A DNA stretch of 59,226 bases from positions 1 to 59,226 of the forward strand of contig CAZGAH010000015.1 of NCBI GenBank assembly GCA_964523295.1. Direction: 5' to 3'. Under the pieces are notes generated by a model. That model searched no databases and was not told where the DNA came from. It was given only the letters and a program-made list of their open reading frames with translations. Source of the stretch: CAZGAH01 sp964523295 (GTDB lineage Bacteria; Desulfobacterota; Desulfovibrionia; Desulfovibrionales; Desulfovibrionaceae). Each line of letters starts with the position of its first letter. The first letter of the stretch is position 1. A program made the position numbers and the translations under genes. Shown here piece after piece: positions 7,849 to 17,255 of the stretch.

Positions 7849-8445
7849 ATGGTCATGAAAATGTGTGCATTGCTTGTCGTCGTGGCCACCTTGGTAACTG
7901 CGGGTTGTCTGAGAGACGGCTACTACTCTTCCGACTATCCGCAAGAGCGCTATTATTACCAAGGAAAGTATTATTATCGAACACCACAGAACCAGTACTA
8001 TTACCAGCAGCAGCAGCGGAACCACTACTACCAGCAACAACAACAGCAGCAGCAGGTGTATGGCCCGGGCAGGTATTCTCACTCCGAGGAATACGGCGGA
8101 ACAGACAGTCCCGGTCGCCCGGAGCCGTGGAATCGGGGCGGGCCGCGCTACGTCGAGCCGAGCGATGACGGTGGCAGGTCGCGTGGTTACGTACCGCCGC
8201 CCTCTTCCGGGCCGTCCGACAGCGGGGGGTTCTTTTCCGCTCCCCCCTCCGGCGGCTCCGATCGTGGCCGGCGCTCCTCCGGTGGCGGAAACGACTCGCC
8301 AGGCCCATCTTCCCCGCCTCCGCCGCCGCCGTCATCGCCTCCTCCGCCGCCGCCGCCGACGGGAGGCTTGTCCGATGGGCCAGGCCGGGGCCCCGGCTCT
8401 TTTCCGGGAGGGATACCCTCGGACGGAATGCCGTCCGACAGATAG
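7849..8445 (+). CDS. Low-complexity Gln/Tyr- and Pro/Gly-rich lipoprotein
   Basis: This roughly 198-residue exported lipoprotein has a short signal peptide and the lipobox VTAGC, so it is probably anchored by a lipidated Cys at about residue 20. The mature part has two low-complexity zones. The first is rich in Tyr and Gln (YYYQ, QYYYQQQQ and HYYQQQQQQQQ blocks), the second in Pro, Gly and Ser, with PPPPPP runs near the end. No enzymatic domain is visible. The frame is open from 7672, but ATGs at 7849 and 7855 follow GGAGAGG and the signal peptide begins there. A structural, surface or adhesive role is a guess. Confidence 0.75.
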   Translation: MVMKMCALLVVVATLVTAGCLRDGYYSSDYPQERYYYQGKYYYRTPQNQYYYQQQQRNHYYQQQQQQQQVYGPGRYSHSEEYGGTDSPGRPEPWNRGGPRYVEPSDDGGRSRGYVPPPSSGPSDSGGFFSAPPSGGSDRGRRSSGGGNDSPGPSSPPPPPPSSPPPPPPPTGGLSDGPGRGPGSFPGGIPSDGMPSDR

Positions 8446-8503
8446 TATGCGCGGATAACCAGAGAGGCCGTCGCCCTGGCGTCCGGGCGGCATAATTTCA
8501 CGT

Positions 8504-8536
8504 CGGGGGAGGAACAATCCGGTTGTTCCTCCCCCG
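8504..8536. terminator. Perfect 14-bp inverted repeat between convergent genes
   Basis: CGGGGGAGGAACAA and its exact complement TTGTTCCTCCCCCG flank a five-base loop (TCCGG). It sits between the lipoprotein gene (+) and kup (-), where a bidirectional terminator is expected. There is no long T-run on either side, so termination is inferred from position and stem strength. Confidence 0.6.
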
Positions 8537-8592
8537 TACGCGTTCTGCGGACCGCAGGATGGACCCGGCCGCGGGATTTTGATCGCGGCCGA

Positions 8593-10575
8593 TCAGAGTT
8601 CGATCTGACTGCCCAGCTCGATGACCCGGTCTGGCGGGATGCCGAAAAACGTGGAGACATTCCAGGCGTTGCGCGACATGAAGCCAAACAGGGCCTTGCG
8701 CCATCCGGCCATGCGCGAGGCGCCCGTAGTCAGCAGCGTCTCCCTGCCGAGGAAAAAAGAGGTGTTCTGAAGGTCGACGGTCACCCCGTGCGATGCCGCC
8801 CCGGCGAGCAGCTCCGGGACAGCCGGGGTCTCCATGAAGCCGCAGATCGCCAGTATCCGGTAAAAGCCCTCGCCCAGGGGCGTGACCTTCAGCCGCTTGT
8901 CCGGCGCTATGAACGGCTTTTCGGCCACCACGACCGAGAAAATGATGACCTGTTCGTGGATCGCCGGTATATGTTTGAGATGATTCAACAGACTGCCCGG
9001 CGCGCCGTGCGGCGACAGGGCCATGAACACGGCCGTGCCGGGCAGACGGAAGGGTTTGCGCGCCGCGATATCACCGAGAACCGCCTCCAGGGGAATGCGC
9101 GAACCGCGGAAAAGCGCGCTCAGCAAGGCGCGGCCGTCGTGCCAGGTGACCATGCACAGCGTGACGCCGAGCGCGATAGTCAGCGTGAACCAACCGCCGT
9201 CAAGTATCTTGAGCAGATTGCCGCTCAGAAAAGCCAGATCGAAGGCCAGGAACAGGCCTGACAGCCCCAGTGCCTTCCAGAGCGGCCAATTCCAGCGATA
9301 GCGCGTGACAGAGAAGAAGAACAGCGTGGTTATGGTCATGGTTGCCGTCACGGCGATGCCGTAGGCCCCGGCCAGCCGGCTGGACTCCTTGAAGGTCAGC
9401 ACGAGCCCGATGCAGGCGAGCATCATCATGGCGTTGACCCATGGCAGATATATCTGCCCCTTCGCTTGCCCCGAGGTATGCACGATACGCAGCCTGGGGC
9501 AGTAGCCAAGCTGAATGGCCTGCCGGGTGAGCGAAAAAACGCCCGAGATCATGGCCTGCGAGGCGATGATCGTGGCCAGGGTGGACAAGGCCACCAGCGG
9601 ATACACAAGCGCACGCGGCGCCAGCGCATAGAAGGGATTGACGGCCGCCTCCGGATGGTCCAGCAGCAGGGCGCATTGGCCGAAATAGTTGAGCAGCAGG
9701 GCCGGGAACACCACGGCGCACCAGGACAGCCGGATCGGCCCGGCGCCGAAGTGCCCCATATCTGCATACAGCGCCTCTCCCCCCGTGATGCAGAGCACGA
9801 CCGAGCCCAGCACGACCAGGCCATGGCGATGGTTGGCCAGGAAGAACTCCACCGCCCAGGCAGGATTCATCGCCTGAAGGATCTGCGGGTGCCCGGCCAG
9901 TTCTCGCGCCCCCAGCAGGGCGAGCGTGACGAACCAGAGCAGCATGACCGGACCGAACAATGCGCCGATGCGCGCCGTGCCCAGGTGCTGCACCATGAAC
10001 AGCCCCAGAAGCACGGCGCACGCGAGCGGCAGCACCAGCGGCCCGGCCTCCGGTGTGGCCACCTGCAACCCCTCCAGGGCCGAGAGTACGGAAATGGCCG
10101 GCGTGATGACCGCGTCCCCGTAGAGCAGGGCCGCACCGAAGATACCGAGCATCGCCCAGCGGTTGACTGCTCCGGGCGGCAGGAGCCGTCGCGCCTCGGC
10201 CAGGGACAGTGCCGCCAGGGCCAGGATGCCGCCCTCGCCGTGATTGTGGGCGCGCATGACGAAGGTGACGTATTTGACGGTAACCACCATGGTCAGGGAC
10301 CAGAAGATGAGCGACATCACCCCGTACAGATTCCCCTGCGTCAAAGCCACGGCATGGAGGCCGTGAAAACACTCCTTGACCGCGTAGAGGGGACTCGTGC
10401 CGATGTCGCCGAAGACGACGCCAAGGGAGGCCAGAACGAGCCAGGCCCTGTTGCCAGGCTGGCGGCCGTGGGCGGCGCGCGTTACGCCCGGCACATTGCG
10501 CACGCCGGAGGCCGTGTCGTCGGCGGTGCTGGCAGCATGCCCGGAGGATGATACGTCTGGCGTCTGCGAAGTCAT
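8593..10575 (-). CDS. kup: Low-affinity potassium uptake protein Kup
   Basis: Kup is an inner-membrane K+/H+ symporter of the KUP/HAK family. The 660-residue product shows the family's diagnostic start of the first helix, LGVVFGDIGTSPLYAVKECF, followed by about twelve transmembrane helices with GGEALYADMGHFG and a C-terminal cytoplasmic domain of roughly 150 residues. The length is slightly above the usual 620-630 because of a 50-residue hydrophilic N-terminal extension. The start at 10575 is preceded on the minus strand by GGGAGGAGCGATC, an unusually strong ribosome binding site. The gene stands alone. Confidence 0.95.
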   Translation of the reverse strand: MTSQTPDVSSSGHAASTADDTASGVRNVPGVTRAAHGRQPGNRAWLVLASLGVVFGDIGTSPLYAVKECFHGLHAVALTQGNLYGVMSLIFWSLTMVVTVKYVTFVMRAHNHGEGGILALAALSLAEARRLLPPGAVNRWAMLGIFGAALLYGDAVITPAISVLSALEGLQVATPEAGPLVLPLACAVLLGLFMVQHLGTARIGALFGPVMLLWFVTLALLGARELAGHPQILQAMNPAWAVEFFLANHRHGLVVLGSVVLCITGGEALYADMGHFGAGPIRLSWCAVVFPALLLNYFGQCALLLDHPEAAVNPFYALAPRALVYPLVALSTLATIIASQAMISGVFSLTRQAIQLGYCPRLRIVHTSGQAKGQIYLPWVNAMMMLACIGLVLTFKESSRLAGAYGIAVTATMTITTLFFFSVTRYRWNWPLWKALGLSGLFLAFDLAFLSGNLLKILDGGWFTLTIALGVTLCMVTWHDGRALLSALFRGSRIPLEAVLGDIAARKPFRLPGTAVFMALSPHGAPGSLLNHLKHIPAIHEQVIIFSVVVAEKPFIAPDKRLKVTPLGEGFYRILAICGFMETPAVPELLAGAASHGVTVDLQNTSFFLGRETLLTTGASRMAGWRKALFGFMSRNAWNVSTFFGIPPDRVIELGSQIEL

Positions 10576-10804
10576 GATCGCTCCTCCCGCCTTCAGGATG
10601 ACCGGGCTCCTGGCGGTGCGCAACGGACGCGTCCCCTGCCCTGACGCAGCAGGACAGCGGAAACACCGGGCCGATCATCGCCGACGTGCCGAAGGCGCAG
10701 GCACCGCGTCGCTATCGTGCTGCACGATGCGTCCGGGGTCCGGTACCTGGCACCTGAAGCTGAACCCGGTTCCTGTCAACAGCGCCCCGACGACGGGGAA
10801 ATGC

Positions 10805-11392
10805 TCATTCGGCGACGCTGGATGCGGGCGACTGCCCCTGACGCTCCAGCCGTTTCCGACGCACATGTTCGGGGTAACGGGAGGTAAAAAGCGCCGTGCC
10901 GATGAGCAGCCCGTAGGAAATCAGCTCGTAGCCGAGTTCATCAAGGACAAAGTGCTTCATCTTTCCCCAGGCAAGGATGGCGTTCAGCGCAAAGGTCGCT
11001 CCCCAGACCGAGGATATGAGAACGTTCGTCCGGATGAAGACGGGGTCGTTCCAGAGCGAAGGATCGGTGTGTTGTCTTGCGTAATCGAGCGTGAACGGCT
11101 TTTTCAGCGCGATGGTGAAAAAAGTCCCCAGGGCCAGGGCGCTGTTTGCCAGGATACCCATATGCTGAACCGTCCACATATCGTTCAGCAGCATGACGGC
11201 AACGCTGGCATAGGAGAAAAAGGCCAGGCCGACCCAGAGGATGACCCCCCGATGCAGTCCGGCCACGCCCATGACAATGCTCAGGAGCAGGGCGACCGCC
11301 AAGCCGAGTTTGAGCCGGAACAGGCTGCCGTGCGCGATGACGAGGAACGCAAGCCAGGGTGCGAAGGCCAGCAACAGCTTGAAAAAAGACAT
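10805..11392 (-). CDS. Integral membrane protein, function unknown
   Basis: This 195-residue protein has about five or six hydrophobic helices and a basic C-terminus (RYPEHVRRKRLERQ). It loosely resembles intracellular septation protein A-like membrane proteins, and the segment with DPVFIRTN before a helix seems the most distinctive. I do not recognise a function. The start at 11392 (MSFFKLLL) is preceded by CGGAG. Upstream in-frame sequence lacks a site. It is separated from kup by about 230 bases and from hicA by a divergent region. Confidence 0.7.
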   Translation of the reverse strand: MSFFKLLLAFAPWLAFLVIAHGSLFRLKLGLAVALLLSIVMGVAGLHRGVILWVGLAFFSYASVAVMLLNDMWTVQHMGILANSALALGTFFTIALKKPFTLDYARQHTDPSLWNDPVFIRTNVLISSVWGATFALNAILAWGKMKHFVLDELGYELISYGLLIGTALFTSRYPEHVRRKRLERQGQSPASSVAE

Positions 11393-11664
11393 GGTCGGTC
11401 TCCGTGTGTTGCGGTTTGAGCCTCTCACGAATGGTGAAGCAGCCAGTTCAATCCGTCGTGCATGTGGGGTCGGATAGCTGTTGTCTATGGCCGGCGCCGG
11501 CCACTGTCAACCACCTCCTTGTGCCGGGGCTGTGAGCATTCCGTGTCACCGGGGCCGGACCAGACCTGACGTCCGAGCACTTTCCGGGAAAGAAGCTCAG
11601 GATTGCGCGTCGCAAATTGCGCCGGGCCATCAAACGTGGCCAACAGCAAGAAGAACAGACAGGC

Positions 11665-11693
11665 TTGACATAGGGTCAGTTGTGACCTACCCT
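11665..11693 (+). promoter_or_regulatory. Promoter with palindromic operator for hicAB
   Basis: TTGACA (11665-11670) lies 17 bases before TACCCT (11688-11693). The spacer holds the inverted repeat GGTCA-GTTG-TGACC (11674-11687), exactly where an autorepressor would block polymerase. The hicA ATG is only five bases past the -10, which implies a leaderless message. HicB proteins commonly autoregulate; its binding here is inferred. Confidence 0.5.
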
Positions 11694-11698
11694 GAATC

Positions 11699-11896
11699 AT
11701 GAAGACGAAAGAACTGATCCGAAAGCTGCGCAAAGCCGGCGTGTCGATCATCGACCGCCGCGGACGGGGAAGCCATGTCCTGGCCATTTTCGGCGACAGG
11801 CAGGCGACGATTCCGTATCACAGCGCTGACCTCGGAACGATTTTTTGCCGCGAACTCTGCAAACAGCTCGGGCTGGACCCGAAGGAGGTGCTTTGA
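11699..11896 (+). CDS. hicA: HicA-type toxin (mRNA interferase)
   Basis: HicA toxins are small double-stranded-RNA-binding-fold proteins that cleave mRNA and are neutralised by HicB. The 65-residue product has the family pattern KELIRKLRKAGV, then GRGSHVLA with the conserved Gly-Ser-His catalytic motif, then a basic/hydrophobic end (LCKQLGLDPKEVL). The stop overlaps the hicB start as TGATG. No ribosome binding site precedes the ATG at 11699, which fits a leaderless start from the promoter just upstream. Confidence 0.88.
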   Translation: MKTKELIRKLRKAGVSIIDRRGRGSHVLAIFGDRQATIPYHSADLGTIFCRELCKQLGLDPKEVL

Positions 11897-12321
11897 TGCG
11901 CTATCCTGTCATACTGACGCCAGACGATAACGGAACCGTCCTCATGCAGGCGCGCGACATCCCCGGCGTAATGAGCACGGGAGCGAACGAGGCAGACGCT
12001 CTGGTCATGGGGTTGGACGCACTTTTGACCGTGTTCGACTGGTACATGAGCGAGGGACGGCCCATTCCGGCACCCTCAGATGAGCCCGACGACCGTCTTC
12101 ACATCGTTGTTCCCGCATTGGCCACCGTGAAGCTGGCAATCTACGAGGCCATGCGCGATCAGGGCATCAGCCGGGTCCGGCTGGCTGCGCTCTTGCAAAC
12201 GTCGCCCAAGGCGGTCCGTCGGCTGCTTGATCTGTGGCACTGCTCCCGCTGGGATCAGCTTGAACGCGCCATGGCTGTTCTCGGGCTGAAAGCTGTCGTG
12301 GACGTCAGAAAGGCGGCGTAA
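11896..12321 (+). CDS. hicB: HicB-type antitoxin
   Basis: This 141-residue partner of the preceding toxin has an N-terminal HicB-like partial RNase H fold (MRYPVILTPDDNGTV and ARDIPGVMSTGANEADAL) and a C-terminal helix-turn-helix region (about residues 90-135, with RVRLAALLQTSPKAVRRLLD), which would bind the operator. It begins inside the hicA stop and has its own GAAGGAGG. The strong site on hicB and the leaderless hicA would favour antitoxin excess. Confidence 0.88.
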   Translation: MRYPVILTPDDNGTVLMQARDIPGVMSTGANEADALVMGLDALLTVFDWYMSEGRPIPAPSDEPDDRLHIVVPALATVKLAIYEAMRDQGISRVRLAALLQTSPKAVRRLLDLWHCSRWDQLERAMAVLGLKAVVDVRKAA

Positions 12322-12452
12322 ACCCGATGATGCAGCGGACACGATGCAGCCAGGCAACGACAACCAGGCACGGCGTTTTGTTTCCTGCACGCAGCTCGAA
12401 AAAGGACAGGGTCACTCTGCCTGAGGCATGGCGCGAGCCTGCTCGCGTTGCA

Positions 12453-13817
12453 TCAGGCCAGCTCTTTCAGCCAACTGCCCAAAGGCTCCTCGACGGTCCG
12501 GCGGATTTCAGCCAGACGATCCGCGGTTTCGGCCTCGAAACGCAACACGAGCACCGGCTGGGTATTCGAAGCGCGCAGCAGTGCCCAGCCGTCGGGAAAG
12601 GTCAAGCGTACGCCGTCGATGGTGATAGTCTCGTAACGGCTGCCGAAATACTCTTGGGCACGCTCCACGATCGCGAATTTGGCATGATCGGGACAATCAA
12701 CGCGCAGCTCCGGCGTGCTGCAGGTTTCCGGCCAGTCCGATAGCCAGGTTGACAGCGGCTGCGGCGTGCGGCCGAGAATCTCCACCAACCGGGCTGCGGC
12801 GTAGATGGCGTCGTCGAAGCCGTAATACCGGTCGGCAAAAAAGATATGCCCGCTCATTTCACCGGCGAGACTGGCCCTGGTTTCGATCACTCTGGCCTTC
12901 ATGATCGAGTGCCCGGTGACGCCCATGATCGCTGTTCCACCGTGCGCAGCGATATCTTTATAGAGCAAATGCGAACACTTGCCTTCGGCGATGATGGTGG
13001 CGCCAGGCTGACGTGCCAGCAGGTCGCGGGCGAAAATGGCCAGCAGATGGTCCCCATACATGAGCTGGCCGCGCTCGTCGATCACGCCCAGCCGATCAGC
13101 GTCGCCGTCCAGGCCAATGCCGCAGCGCGCACCCTCGCGCAACACCGCGGCCTTGAGGTCCGCCATGTTGGCCTCGACCACGGGATCGGGATGATGGTTG
13201 GGAAAGCGCCCATCTGGAACGCAATGAAGCTCGACGACCTCGGCGCCGATGCGCCGCAGCAGCTCGGCACAGATCTGACCGCCCGCGCCGTTGCCGCCGT
13301 CGACGACGACCTTCACGGCGGCCGGACTGGTGAACTGCGCCGCGAGATCGTCGATATACGAAGGGATGATATCGTGCTCGCAGAGCAGCCCGCGACCGGC
13401 AGGAAACTCTCCCCCCTGCATGATGGCGCAGAGTTCCTGGATATCCGCGGTGTGCAGCGTCGTCGCCCCGGTCCAGATCTTGAACCCGTTGTATTCTGGA
13501 GGATTATGGCTGGCGGTAATGACCACGCCGGCCGCCCGGTCGAGCTTCTTGACCGCGTAATAGAACACGGGCGTGGGCACCATATTCAACAGCGTCACGT
13601 CGACGCCGGCAGCGGCCAGCCCCTTGGCGAGAGCCAACTGGTACGCGGGAGAACTCTCGCGGCAGTCATGCCCCACAATAGCGCTTGCATAGCCGCGGGA
13701 AAGAAAAAAACGGGCACAGGCCCGGCCCAGTGTCGTGACCCAGTCCTCGTCGAAGTCCTGGTCGACCACGCCGCGGATGTCGTAGGCGCGGAATATCTCT
13801 TTGTTGATCGGCTTCAT
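12453..13817 (-). CDS. Phosphomannomutase/phosphoglucomutase
   Basis: This alpha-D-phosphohexomutase interconverts hexose 1- and 6-phosphates for polysaccharide precursor synthesis, in the AlgC/ManB group. The 454-residue product begins KEIFRAYDIRG and has the catalytic phosphoserine loop TASHNPPEYNG near residue 100, the Mg-binding DGDADR near residue 237 and the sugar-binding GEMSGH further on. The C-terminal domain carries the phosphate-binding RASNTQP. The frame opens earlier, but the ATG at 13817 after GGAGACGGACGT gives the normal N-terminus. It lies 180 bases downstream of glnD on the same strand. Confidence 0.93.
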   Translation of the reverse strand: MKPINKEIFRAYDIRGVVDQDFDEDWVTTLGRACARFFLSRGYASAIVGHDCRESSPAYQLALAKGLAAAGVDVTLLNMVPTPVFYYAVKKLDRAAGVVITASHNPPEYNGFKIWTGATTLHTADIQELCAIMQGGEFPAGRGLLCEHDIIPSYIDDLAAQFTSPAAVKVVVDGGNGAGGQICAELLRRIGAEVVELHCVPDGRFPNHHPDPVVEANMADLKAAVLREGARCGIGLDGDADRLGVIDERGQLMYGDHLLAIFARDLLARQPGATIIAEGKCSHLLYKDIAAHGGTAIMGVTGHSIMKARVIETRASLAGEMSGHIFFADRYYGFDDAIYAAARLVEILGRTPQPLSTWLSDWPETCSTPELRVDCPDHAKFAIVERAQEYFGSRYETITIDGVRLTFPDGWALLRASNTQPVLVLRFEAETADRLAEIRRTVEEPLGSWLKELA

Positions 13818-13997
13818 ACGTCCGTCTCCATGATTGTCGTCCGGCGCAACGGCGGCTCTCCGCCAGATGCGGTGTCCCTGCCGTGCGTGTAAAGAAAAGC
13901 CCGGGTCAGAGCAACCCCTGTCAGCAGCCCTGTCAGTAAACAATGACGCCGACGGTCTCCCGATCCGGGTCACCATACACAGCCGGCGAGCTTGCCC

Positions 13998-16805
13998 TCA
14001 ACCCAAAACAGAAAGCCGCTCGGCGCAATGCGTCAGGGCCTTGCGTATCTCCCGACACTGGGCCTCGTCTTCGATTTTCTGGCCGTCGATATCGCGGACG
14101 TAGAAGACGTCGGCGACGCGGTCCGCGTGGGTCGCGGCTTTGGCGACGTGGACCTCGATGTGCAGGTCGTGCAGACAGTGCAGAATGTCATAGAGCAGGC
14201 CGATACGGTCGTGGGCCACAACCTCGATGACCGTATAGAAGTCGGTGGCGGCGTTGTCGATGACGACGCGCACGGCGTCGTCCAGACATCCCGGCCTGCC
14301 GTTGTCGGCAAGCGGAGACGCGCGTTTCTGGCTGAGGCGCCAGTCCAGCGAGAGTTTGCCCGTGAGCGCGAACTTGAGCGAGCTGCGCACCCGGCCCCAA
14401 AATTCTTCGGCATAGAGCGGGTCGGGCGGCTCGGAGACCGTGCATACGGCCACGACAACGCCATTTCCCCAGACGTAACTGTCCGCACCGTAGATATTGA
14501 TGCCGTGCAGTGCGAGCACGCCGGCGATGGTCGGGAACAGACCGGCCTGTTTCCTGGCCGCGAAGGCAACGCTCCAGATGCCCGGCTCGAGAATACGGGC
14601 ATCCAGAGCAACCACCCCGGAGACCGAGCGCGTCCGGCCCAGGCGTCGTTCTTCCTCGTCCAGCGCCCGCTCCAGCTCACGGACCAGAACAATGTGACCG
14701 ACGATGGCCCCGGGCTCCACAGTGAGTACGTAGCGGGAGGGCAGTGCGTCCAGACAGCGCTCGACGATTTCCGGCGCAAGCGTCGCGTCCGTCCGTCTGG
14801 CTATCAGCGTACGCACCGTGTCCCTGGTCTTCATCATCCGCTGCGCCGCGTGCGGCTCGGCCAGAAAGCCGGCATCGAGCAGCTTGAGCGCTTTGTCGTA
14901 CAGCTCGGCCAGCAGTCTCGCGGTCCACTCGTTCCAGGCCTTCGGGCCGGTGGCCTGCGCGTCGGCGCAGGTGAGCAGATAGAGCATGTCGAGTCGCCAG
15001 GCAGAACCCACGCGGCCGGCGCAGTCCACCACCACGGACTCGTCGCCCAGATCCCGACGCGTGGCGGTTATCGCCAGCAGAAGATGGTTGCGGACGAGAA
15101 AGCACGCATCCGCGCACAACGCGGCATCGGGCTCGGCAAAGCGCTCGAAGATCGCTTCCGCGATGCTGCCCCCGCGGCGCTCGTGCTCGGGCTCCCCCTT
15201 GCCAAAATCGTGAAAAAAGGCCCCCAGCAGCACCCGCTCGCGCAGTCCGCGATCCCCACACAACCGCCGGGACAGCCCGGCGCGTTCGACATAGTCGCGC
15301 ATCCGCCGTTGCGCCGGGTGTACTTCCTCGAGAGCGCAGGCCAACGTCTCCAGCCATTCGACGGTCTTGAGCGTATGCGGACCAACCGGGCGCGTGTGAT
15401 AGGCGTCGAATTGGACCATATCGGCGACGCGTCCGAATTCAGGAATAAAGGTGCTCAGAAAACCCGTTTCGAGCATGGCCTCCAGAACAGTGGCCGCGCT
15501 GCCGGAAAAGAGCACGGACTTGAAACCGTTCCAGGCCTCGGGCGAGTCGGCCAGCGCCGTTTTTACCACATGCAGTCGGGCCGTGACGGCGCGCCGGGCG
15601 GCCCAGGACAGCGGAGTCCCTGTCCGGGCCGAGCTGACGAAAATGTCCATGAGCAGCATCGGCGTCGTCTCAGCCGCCGACGCATCGTCGAAGCACAACT
15701 CGCCGTTCCGCAACACCAGCCCGCGAGCCTCCGGCACGGCGAGAGCTGTGTCGTCCGGCGCGCCTTGTCGGGGACCATGGTTGTGCTTCCAGAACACCCG
15801 GGCCAGCACCTTGATTTCGGACAGGCGCCGGTGCAGACAGCCGAGAAAGGCCTCCACGGCCAGACCGGCAGGACGGTCGCCAAACCCGAGGCGTACGGCG
15901 ATGTCCGGCTGCAAATCCAGATGAAGTGTGTCGTTTTTTCGTTCACAGCGCTGATGCAGCACATTGCGCACGCGAAGCAGAAAATCGACCCCCGCGCGCA
16001 GCGATCGCAATTCCTCGATCGCCAGACGCTGCGCAAGCACGGCAAAGGCCGGAACGTTTCCGGCTGCCGAGGCGTCCAGCCTGGACAGCCAGAGCATGGA
16101 GTGGTAGTCGCGCAACCCTCCCAGGCCGTTTTTCAACTGCGGCTCGAGGAGCAGACCGGCGTCGCCGTAGCGCTGCTGCCGCTCCTGGTGCTGCGCAGCC
16201 AGCCAATCCAGATAGCTCGTTCGCTTTTTTGTCAGAACCTGAGCCAGGAGTTGCTCATGCAGCTGCTCGCAGACCAGGCGCGCGCCGGCGATGAAACGCA
16301 AGTCGAGCAGCGAGGTGAGAACCTGGAAATCCTCTTTGGCCAGGTCGATGCAGTCGGCCACGGTGCGAAAACCATGGCCAAGCTCGTAGCCCAGATCCCA
16401 GAGCGGAAGAAAGATCGGCTGCGCCAGGTCGAGCGCCTGCGTCGGAATGGCGCCCTGGCTGACCAGCAGCAGATCGATGTCGGAATGCAGGCACAATTCC
16501 CGACGTCCGTATCCGCCCACGGCCAGAATGGCAAAGGACGGCTGGCGTCGGCGCGCGGGCAGACCCTCGGCGGGGTTCGACTCGCGCAGCCGCTCCTGAA
16601 GAAACGTATCGATGAGGCGCGAATGCGCGCGGGCAAAGCCGATCCCGGCCCGGGCGGCATGTCTGTCGTTCAGCCTGCGCTCGATCAGCCCGGCACGACC
16701 GGCAGCCAGCCGGTCGGAGGCGGTTGTCCCACCCCCGGCCGGCCGGCTGCTGTTGTGGCGCGTCTGCCGGACCGCCTGATGCGTATTGTTGTCGGAACTG
16801 GACAC
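13998..16805 (-). CDS. glnD: [Protein-PII] uridylyltransferase/uridylyl-removing enzyme GlnD
   Basis: GlnD senses glutamine and adds or removes UMP on PII, setting the nitrogen status of the cell. The 935-residue product has the nucleotidyltransferase motif GGYGRRELCLHSDIDLLL near residues 92-109. It has an HD-type hydrolase domain around residue 530 (FFHDFGKGEPEHERRG) and two C-terminal ACT domains that bind glutamine. The start is GTG at 16805, eleven bases after the PII stop; no Met codon offers a better start. It is the third gene of the amtB-PII-glnD transcript, so sensor, signal carrier and transporter are co-expressed. The + strand carries an unbroken antisense frame over the whole gene, which I regard as a high-GC shadow. 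Confidence 0.95.
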   Translation of the reverse strand: MSSSDNNTHQAVRQTRHNSSRPAGGGTTASDRLAAGRAGLIERRLNDRHAARAGIGFARAHSRLIDTFLQERLRESNPAEGLPARRRQPSFAILAVGGYGRRELCLHSDIDLLLVSQGAIPTQALDLAQPIFLPLWDLGYELGHGFRTVADCIDLAKEDFQVLTSLLDLRFIAGARLVCEQLHEQLLAQVLTKKRTSYLDWLAAQHQERQQRYGDAGLLLEPQLKNGLGGLRDYHSMLWLSRLDASAAGNVPAFAVLAQRLAIEELRSLRAGVDFLLRVRNVLHQRCERKNDTLHLDLQPDIAVRLGFGDRPAGLAVEAFLGCLHRRLSEIKVLARVFWKHNHGPRQGAPDDTALAVPEARGLVLRNGELCFDDASAAETTPMLLMDIFVSSARTGTPLSWAARRAVTARLHVVKTALADSPEAWNGFKSVLFSGSAATVLEAMLETGFLSTFIPEFGRVADMVQFDAYHTRPVGPHTLKTVEWLETLACALEEVHPAQRRMRDYVERAGLSRRLCGDRGLRERVLLGAFFHDFGKGEPEHERRGGSIAEAIFERFAEPDAALCADACFLVRNHLLLAITATRRDLGDESVVVDCAGRVGSAWRLDMLYLLTCADAQATGPKAWNEWTARLLAELYDKALKLLDAGFLAEPHAAQRMMKTRDTVRTLIARRTDATLAPEIVERCLDALPSRYVLTVEPGAIVGHIVLVRELERALDEEERRLGRTRSVSGVVALDARILEPGIWSVAFAARKQAGLFPTIAGVLALHGINIYGADSYVWGNGVVVAVCTVSEPPDPLYAEEFWGRVRSSLKFALTGKLSLDWRLSQKRASPLADNGRPGCLDDAVRVVIDNAATDFYTVIEVVAHDRIGLLYDILHCLHDLHIEVHVAKAATHADRVADVFYVRDIDGQKIEDEAQCREIRKALTHCAERLSVLG

Positions 16806-16816
16806 CGGAACCGCTT

Positions 16817-17155
16817 CTAAATGGCCTCGACGCCGCTTTCACCGGTCCGGATGCGTATGGTCTCATCCACGGGAAGGACAAAAATCTTTCCGTCCCCCAC
16901 CTGCCCGGTACGCGCGGCGCCAACCACGGTATCCACGACGCGCTTGGTCAGGTTGTCGTCAACCACGATTTCGATCTTGATCTTGGCCACGAAATCGACC
17001 TGATACTCGGCGCCGCGGTAGACTTCCTTATGCCCGCGCTGGCGGCCGAACCCCTTGACTTCGCTCACGGTCATTCCCTTGATGTCCAGATCGGTCAAGG
17101 CCTTCTTGACGTCGTCCAGCTTGAAGGGTCGGATGATTATTTCGATCTTCTTCAT
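16817..17155 (-). CDS. glnK: Nitrogen regulatory protein PII (GlnB/GlnK)
   Basis: PII is a trimeric signal protein that binds ATP/ADP and 2-oxoglutarate and controls AmtB and nitrogen enzymes. The 112-residue product is full length, with MKKIEIIIRPFKLDDV, the T-loop sequence GHKEVYRGAEY that contains the uridylylation tyrosine, and the C-terminal KIFVLPVDETIRIRTGE. The ribosome binding site is GGAGGAGCGAC. It sits between amtB and glnD. By the usual convention an amtB-linked copy is called GlnK; the sequence alone does not separate GlnK from GlnB. Confidence 0.95.
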   Translation of the reverse strand: MKKIEIIIRPFKLDDVKKALTDLDIKGMTVSEVKGFGRQRGHKEVYRGAEYQVDFVAKIKIEIVVDDNLTKRVVDTVVGAARTGQVGDGKIFVLPVDETIRIRTGESGVEAI

Positions 17156-17255
17156 GTCGCTCCTCCTGCGGGGCGCGCGCCGGGCTTTTCCCCGTTGCGG
17201 TCGCGCCCGGCGCTATCTGTTGTTCGGTTGCCGTCCCTGTCGTCAGCGAGGCCGA

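Noticed and set aside
13992..16820. 942-codon open frame antisense to glnD on the + strand
   Set aside because: It covers glnD almost exactly, has no recognisable domain and no ribosome binding site; in GC-rich DNA the opposite frame of a real gene often lacks stops.
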